Below are positions 59,636 to 64,000 of a DNA stretch of 64,000 nucleotides, piece after piece. Position 1 is the first letter of the stretch. Each line of letters begins with the position of its first letter. The stretch comes from Pseudomonadota bacterium (GTDB lineage Bacteria; Pseudomonadota; Alphaproteobacteria; Rhizobiales; Beijerinckiaceae): the NCBI GenBank assembly GCA_023450615.1, contig JAEXGT010000018.1:1-64000 (forward strand), in the 5' to 3' direction. A program made the translations under genes and the position numbers. Below the pieces are notes generated by a model. That model ran no database searches and was not told the origin of the DNA. It saw nothing but the letters and a program-made list of their open reading frames with translations.

Positions 59636-60013
59636 TCAGCACCCCTCGCAAACGCCGCGCCTCGCTCTCTGATCCAGAGCTTCGCCTTGCCTCTGGAGTT
59701 CCCGCTCTCGGGACGAAGGTTCGATTGCGGAAGGCGTTCCCGATTGTCGCCCGGAGACCCCGCCCGTGGTCGTCGGGGAATTACCGCTTCCTCCCATACC
59801 CTGCTGAAGAGGCGGACGAACGGAGGAGTTGCCGGATGGGTCCGTGGAGCCTGCCGAGGGCGCAGCGCCTCCCGAGGAAGCTCCTGTACCGCCCCCAGCC
59901 GCACCACCACCTGCGCTTCCCCCACCTGAGCCTCCTCCAGACGAGCCCTGAGCCCAGGCCGCGCCGATCATGAGGGAACCGGCAATCAGAACGACTGGAA
60001 TTGTGACGCGCAT
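59636..60013 (-). CDS. Small Gly/Ser-rich exported protein
   Basis: A 125-residue protein with a clear Sec signal peptide (MRVTIPVVLIAGSLMIGAAWAQ, cleavage after about residue 21), then a low-complexity Gly/Ser/Ala/Pro stretch and a charged tail ending in a CxxC motif (VCEGC). The ATG at 60013 gives the signal at the very N-terminus; a longer form to 60058 would bury it. It is probably periplasmic or surface-linked and intrinsically disordered. No function is evident; low-complexity coding makes the assignment moderately secure only. Confidence 0.6.
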   Translation of the reverse strand: MRVTIPVVLIAGSLMIGAAWAQGSSGGGSGGGSAGGGAAGGGTGASSGGAAPSAGSTDPSGNSSVRPPLQQGMGGSGNSPTTTGGVSGRQSGTPSAIEPSSRERELQRQGEALDQRARRGVCEGC

Positions 60014-60074
60014 GAGTGTTCTCCCGATTGAGGGATCTCGCAAACCAACTCGCCGCATGCGCTATAGGTTTCCC

Positions 60075-60623
60075 TCAGCTGCGCCAGACGACGAGGCTGA
60101 CGGGTACGGCCTGATCGATCACCTGCCGCGCTCCGGGGCTGAGGCCGGCCTCCGAGAGAACCGTTTCCGCGCTCCTGCCGGAATCGCATTGCGAGAACAC
60201 GGCAACCCCGCCGGGAACGACGACGCCCTCGGCCCGCGTGAGGTGAAACGCGTCGTAGCCGATGCCGAGGAAGAGATCGAAGACCTGTCGCCCGCCCGGC
60301 ACGGCGACCCTTCCGCCATAGGGCAGGACCCTGCGGATCGCTTCCTCCCATGAGAGCTTCTGCGGATTCCACCACCAGCCGTCGACACGCCTTTCGATGC
60401 CGTTGGATGAAGACGACAGGATCATCCGAACACGGTTTCTGGGGTTCGGGTTGGCCTCATGCCCCAGCCTCCCCAGCACCGTCACGTCGGACCGGTTGAG
60501 TTCGGACTGAAAATAGGCCCAATCCGCATCGTTGCGCAGCGCATCCGGCGTCCGGCCGGTGGCATCGGCAATGCGGTCATCGTCCGACACGATGGCATAG
60601 CCGTGGATTTCAACGCGGGGCAT
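60075..60623 (-). CDS. Dihydrofolate reductase-fold protein
   Basis: A 182-residue protein resembling the DHFR/RibD C-terminal fold: strand start RVEIHGYAIVSDDDRIAD, an NADPH-site-like GRLGHEANPNPRNR, and the family's GGRQVFDLFLGIGYDAF motif before a helix and the LTRAE strand. It is not a housekeeping FolA by its motifs; relatives are annotated as DHFR-family reductases of unknown substrate. GAAAGG lies before the ATG at 60623. The start overlaps the end of the ceramidase-like gene by 14 bases, so the two are coupled. Confidence 0.72.
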   Translation of the reverse strand: MPRVEIHGYAIVSDDDRIADATGRTPDALRNDADWAYFQSELNRSDVTVLGRLGHEANPNPRNRVRMILSSSSNGIERRVDGWWWNPQKLSWEEAIRRVLPYGGRVAVPGGRQVFDLFLGIGYDAFHLTRAEGVVVPGGVAVFSQCDSGRSAETVLSEAGLSPGARQVIDQAVPVSLVVWRS

Positions 60624-61302
60624 GACGCAACCTTTCCTCGGAACCATGGACGAGCGCCGCGTTCATGAGGATCCAGAGCACCAGCGCATTCAGCATGTGC
60701 CAGAGCGCATGCGTGCCGAGTGGTAGCGTAGAGCAGACTGCGCTGTCGATGGAGCGGAAGACCAGAGACAGGAAGAAAACGAAAGCAGCCCACAAGAGCG
60801 CCCTGCCCGGCTGCTTCACGCCTATGAAGCGGCACGCCACGCCCACACAGGCGAGCGCCATGAGCGCAGGGAGATAGCCCACCGATCCGTTGAGACCGAT
60901 ACCGGGAAAAAGCCCGAACCACAGGCGCGCGAAGGACAGGTTGAAGGCCGCGAAGGCAAGAGTGGCCGCGATGGCGGCGAAGAGCCTCAGATGCAGGTAA
61001 CGCCTCATGGCCAGCAGGAAATAACTGTAGATGAATATCGCGATGGGCAGCACATCGGCGAGCAGCGACCAGCGGTTGGCGAAGGTGTGAAACAGGAAGC
61101 TCCCGATGCCGACGACAGCCGTGACAGCGATCAGCCAAAGAACGGGCCAGTCGCGGTTGTCCTTGCCGCGCCAGCCCCAAAAGGCATAAGCGGCGGCGAG
61201 CAGGAAGAACCCGTTGGAGACGGCATTGACCGGCTCCGCCCAGAAGCCGGTGTCGAGGCGCTCGCAATAGCTGTCGATGGACTGAAACCAGGATGATGCC
61301 AT
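60610..61302 (-). CDS. Ceramidase-family (CREST superfamily) membrane protein
   Basis: A 230-residue membrane protein with about seven hydrophobic segments and the alkaline-ceramidase/CREST signature: FWAEPVNAVSN, then GIGSFLFHTFANRW followed by DVLPI, and near the C-terminus HALWHMLNALVL. The Ser, His, Asp and the two C-terminal His match the metal-hydrolase site of that superfamily. It probably hydrolyses a lipid amide in the inner membrane; the substrate in a bacterium (a ceramide-like or N-acyl amino acid lipid) is unknown. It is first of a two-gene unit with the DHFR-fold protein. Confidence 0.82.
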   Translation of the reverse strand: MASSWFQSIDSYCERLDTGFWAEPVNAVSNGFFLLAAAYAFWGWRGKDNRDWPVLWLIAVTAVVGIGSFLFHTFANRWSLLADVLPIAIFIYSYFLLAMRRYLHLRLFAAIAATLAFAAFNLSFARLWFGLFPGIGLNGSVGYLPALMALACVGVACRFIGVKQPGRALLWAAFVFFLSLVFRSIDSAVCSTLPLGTHALWHMLNALVLWILMNAALVHGSEERLRHAPR

Positions 61303-61430
61303 GAGATTGATTCAGGTATGCGCGGGACAGGGGGGTGCACCATGCGATGCCCGGAAACATAATCCCCCGGCATTGAGTTTCCACGACAACCCGGCAGCAA
61401 GGCCGTCTCTCATCAGCATCGGAATCAATC

Positions 61431-62378
61431 ATGGAAAAGCGTCAACTCGGCCAAAGCAGCCTCCACGTGCCTCCCCTCTGCATCGGCGGCAACGTTTTCG
61501 GTTGGACGGCGGATGAGTCGACATCGTTCGAATTGCTCGACGCCTGCTTCGATGCGGGCCTCACCTTCATCGACACCGCCGACGTGTATTCGAAATGGGT
61601 TCAGGGCAACACGGGCGGCGAGTCGGAAAGCATCATCGGCAGGTGGATGAAGGAGCGCGGCAACCGCGACCGGCTCGTGATCGCCACCAAGGGCGGCCAG
61701 GAAATGCCTTACGGAAAAGGGCTCTCGAAGGCTCATATCCGCATGGCGGTCGACGCGTCCCTGAAGCGCCTTCAGACCGATTATATCGATCTTTATCAAT
61801 CCCATACCGACGATGCCGCAACCCCGCTCGAAGAAACGCTTGGGGCCTATGCGGAGCTGATCCAGGCCGGAAAGATCCGGTTCATCGGAGCCTCGAACTA
61901 CACCGCGGAACGGCTGAAGGAGGCTCTCGACATCAGCGCGCGGAACAGCCTGCCGCGCTACGAATCCTTGCAGCCGGAATACAACCTCTACAATCGCGCC
62001 GGGTATGAGAGCGCCCTTGAGCCGCTCTGTCGCGACAACGAGATCGGGGTCATTCCCTATTACGCGCTGGCCAGCGGATTTCTGACGGGCAAGTACCGCT
62101 CGGAGCAGGATTTCGGCAAGAGCCCGCGCGGAGGCTCCATGGGCAAGTATCTGAATGCGCGGGGCTTGAGGATTCTGAAGGCGCTCGACGAGGTTACCGA
62201 AAAGCACAAGGCCACGCCGGCTCAAGTGTCCCTTGCCTGGCTCATGGCCCGCCCCGGCCTGACGGCCCCGATCGCCAGCGCGACGAAACTGGCGCAGGTC
62301 AAGGATCTCGCCGCCTCGACCGCCCTGCGGCTCGATGGACCCGATATCGAGGCTCTCAATCAGGCATCGGCCGCCTAG
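61431..62378 (+). CDS. Aldo/keto reductase
   Basis: A 315-residue NADPH-dependent reductase of TIM-barrel fold. The catalytic tetrad can be placed at D48 and Y53 (FIDTADVYS), K87 (IATKGG) and H125 (QSHTDD). It resembles YajO/Tas-like family members that reduce aldehydes, including sugar-derived and lipid-derived ones. It stands alone about 100 bases before the exonuclease III gene on the same strand. Substrate unknown. Confidence 0.9.
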   Translation: MEKRQLGQSSLHVPPLCIGGNVFGWTADESTSFELLDACFDAGLTFIDTADVYSKWVQGNTGGESESIIGRWMKERGNRDRLVIATKGGQEMPYGKGLSKAHIRMAVDASLKRLQTDYIDLYQSHTDDAATPLEETLGAYAELIQAGKIRFIGASNYTAERLKEALDISARNSLPRYESLQPEYNLYNRAGYESALEPLCRDNEIGVIPYYALASGFLTGKYRSEQDFGKSPRGGSMGKYLNARGLRILKALDEVTEKHKATPAQVSLAWLMARPGLTAPIASATKLAQVKDLAASTALRLDGPDIEALNQASAA

Positions 62379-62479
62379 TCGCCCTGGGCCGATGCTCTTC
62401 CTCACCGCCCGCAAGCTCTGCCATCTTGCCAGATGCGCTCCGACATCCGATGAAGGCAATGGATGAAGAAGGCACAACG

Positions 62480-63265
62480 ATGCGCATAGCCACATGGAAC
62501 GTGAACTCGATCAAGCAGCGGTTGGACCACCTCGCGACCTTCGTGAAAAGCGCGGAACCGGATGTGCTGTGCCTGCAAGAGCTGAAATGCATGGACGAGG
62601 CCTTTCCGCGGGCCGAGGTCGAAGCGCTCGGCTACAACGTCGTCACCCATGGGCAGAAGGCCTATAACGGCGTCGCCATTCTCTCCAAGCGCCCGCTCGA
62701 AGACGTGCGGCGCGGGTTGCCGGGGGACGAGAGCGACGAGCAGGCGCGTTATCTCGAAGGCACCATCTCGACATCATCGGGCGTGGTCAGGGTCGCGTCG
62801 ATCTACCTGCCCAACGGCAATCCCATCGGCACGCCGAAATTCGACTACAAGCTCGCCTGGATGGACCGGCTCATCGCCCATGCGCGCCGCCTCCTCCCGC
62901 AGGAGGAGCCGCTGGTGCTGTGCGGAGACTACAATGTGATCCCCGAGCCGAAGGACGCGGCTTTTCCGGAAGCATGGACCAACGACGCGCTCTTCCAGCC
63001 GGAAAGCCGCGCGAAGTTCCGGGCTCTCGAAAATCTCGGCTTCCTCGATGCCGTCCGTGCCTGCAGCGACCAGCCGGGCCTCTATTCGTTCTGGGATTAT
63101 CAGGCCGGGGCTTTCCAGCGGAACAACGGCATCCGCATCGATCACCTCATGCTGTCCCCGCAGGCGCAGGACAAGCTGAGAAGCGCCTCGATCCGCAAGG
63201 AAGTGCGCGGATGGGACAAGCCCTCCGACCACGTGCCGGTGATGGTGGATCTGGATCTCGACTGA
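62480..63265 (+). CDS. xth: Exodeoxyribonuclease III
   Basis: A 261-residue exonuclease III/AP endonuclease that cuts DNA at abasic sites and removes 3' blocks in base excision repair. Family motifs are MRIATWNVNSIKQR, LQELK with the metal-binding Glu, GDYNVIPEP, and RIDHLMLS and SDHVPV with the catalytic Asp and His. The ATG at 62480 has AAGAAGG upstream; codons from 62426 are leader. Its stop is five bases from the stop of the convergent ExoR-like gene. Confidence 0.95.
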   Translation: MRIATWNVNSIKQRLDHLATFVKSAEPDVLCLQELKCMDEAFPRAEVEALGYNVVTHGQKAYNGVAILSKRPLEDVRRGLPGDESDEQARYLEGTISTSSGVVRVASIYLPNGNPIGTPKFDYKLAWMDRLIAHARRLLPQEEPLVLCGDYNVIPEPKDAAFPEAWTNDALFQPESRAKFRALENLGFLDAVRACSDQPGLYSFWDYQAGAFQRNNGIRIDHLMLSPQAQDKLRSASIRKEVRGWDKPSDHVPVMVDLDLD

Positions 63266-63270
63266 GGTCT

Positions 63271-64000
63271 TTAACGGCGGGACTGGATGTACTGCTCGAG
63301 CAGAGCGAGCGCCAGTTTGCGGTCGTTCTCGCTCGCGGCGGCGAAAGCCTCCTCGTAGAGGCTTTCGATCCATTCGTCCTTGCTGGAATCCGTCGCCGCC
63401 TCACGGGCGAGGGTCAGCCACATCAGGCCCTTCGCCCGCTGGCGCGGAACGCCCTGTCCGTTCATGAGCATATGGCCGAGCAGCGCCTGCGAGGGATGAT
63501 GCCCCTTCTCGGCAGCCAGATTGAACCAGCGCGCCGCCTGACGGGGATCCCGGGGGACGCCGGTGCCTTCCATGTAAAGACGGGCGAGATTGTACTGCGC
63601 ATTGGAGTCGCTGAAATAGGACGCCGCGTAGTTGAACATCTCTACGGCCCGAACCGGATTGGCCGACACGTAGGTGCCCTTGATGCCATCCAGGAAATAG
63701 GAGCCGAGCGCCACGAAGGCACTGGAAACGACGAGCGCATTCGGAGAATCCGGGCTCTCGTCCGCATGCTGGTCCGCGAGCCGGGAGAAATACTCGAACG
63801 CCTTCAGATCGTCGTGCTCCACCCCGTCGCCATCGGCATACATCCGGCCAAGCTTCCAGAGCGCCAGGGTATGCCCCTGCCCCGCCGCATATTCGAGAGC
63901 GGCGGCCGCGCCGAGCTTGTCGCCCGCATTGTAGTCGCGCATGCCCGTCCGCAAAGCTTCACGGACGGAGCCGTACTTCACAGGGGGCGTCAGAACGGGA
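63271..64000 (-). CDS. exoR: ExoR-like Sel1-repeat regulator (N-terminus outside the window)
   Basis: A Sel1/TPR-like repeat protein; 236 residues are read from a GTG at 63981, but the frame stays open to the window edge, so the signal peptide and true start lie beyond. Repeats such as ALWKLGRMYADGDGVEHDD, AQYNLARLYMEGTGVPRD and ALLGHMLMNGQGVPRQ and the order of conserved blocks match ExoR of rhizobia. That protein is a periplasmic inhibitor of the ChvG/ExoS sensor kinase and controls exopolysaccharide, motility and acid response. The C-terminus ends in QYIQSRR. A generic Sel1-repeat protein is the alternative. Confidence 0.75.
   Translation of the reverse strand, partial: PVLTPPVKYGSVREALRTGMRDYNAGDKLGAAAALEYAAGQGHTLALWKLGRMYADGDGVEHDDLKAFEYFSRLADQHADESPDSPNALVVSSAFVALGSYFLDGIKGTYVSANPVRAVEMFNYAASYFSDSNAQYNLARLYMEGTGVPRDPRQAARWFNLAAEKGHHPSQALLGHMLMNGQGVPRQRAKGLMWLTLAREAATDSSKDEWIESLYEEAFAAASENDRKLALALLEQYIQSRR

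Noticed and set aside
60651..60673. GGAAC followed by GTTC resembling a general-stress (EcfG-type) promoter
   Set aside because: The spacing is short for the consensus, it lies inside the ceramidase-like coding region, and no plus-strand gene follows.

Overview
The window looks like a GC-rich chromosome segment of an alphaproteobacterium of the order Hyphomicrobiales (Rhizobiales). This rests on gene families rather than on a 16S gene: an ExoR-type Sel1-repeat protein, many ABC/TRAP uptake cassettes of rhizobial style, CTTGAC-like -35 boxes, and two copies of a 72-bp palindromic intergenic element of a kind common in that order. A soil or plant-associated genus near Microvirga, Bosea or Methylobacterium is plausible; the genus is inference. 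No rRNA, tRNA, CRISPR, prophage or insertion sequence was seen.

Region by region. 1-9621 (+): a peptide/opine-type ABC importer without its binding protein in the window, an M20 hydrolase, an SBF-family carrier, a carboxypeptidase-G2-like M20 enzyme, and pseudouridine kinase/glycosidase psuK-psuG. 9618-19741: a carbohydrate locus with a divergent LacI repressor. On the minus strand are lacI, a GH43 beta-xylosidase and a Gfo/Idh/MocA oxidoreductase; on the plus strand a sugar ABC importer (binding protein, two permeases, ATPase), a TIM-barrel isomerase and a second oxidoreductase. A perfect 14-bp operator sits between the arms. 19839-26340: a LuxR-type regulator divergent from a 1677-residue secreted beta-helix/cadherin/RTX protein. 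26447-41779: a catabolic island around an IclR regulator. The left arm has a three-subunit flavin/iron-sulfur dehydrogenase, an ornithine-cyclodeaminase-family protein and a second D-amino-acid-dehydrogenase-like enzyme; the right arm has an enoyl-CoA hydratase, a polyamine-type ABC importer with a fused double permease, an acyl-CoA ligase, a saccharopine-dehydrogenase-like protein and a flavin oxidase. Two promoters in the island have a TTGACA box exactly 35 nt upstream of the same 15-bp palindrome.

41850-53397 (-): a complete chemosensory operon of unusual build (a membrane-free receptor with two signalling tips, a triple-domain CheW, CheB, CheR, CheA, a STAS-like protein), then a CheY-like receiver, a CheC-type phosphatase and a hybrid histidine kinase whose first domain carries a LOV blue-light photoreceptor cysteine motif. 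53681-56999 (+): a TAXI-type TRAP transporter. 57189-64000: a second RTX protein, small unknowns, a DHFR-fold protein, a ceramidase-family membrane protein, an aldo/keto reductase, exonuclease III and the ExoR-like protein cut by the window edge.

Together the genes describe a nutritionally versatile soil bacterium. Most of the window is substrate uptake and breakdown under local repressors, with a sensory block that may link light or an intracellular cue to behaviour or gene expression. The best candidates for something undescribed are the IclR-controlled island and the LOV-kinase/chemosensory block.
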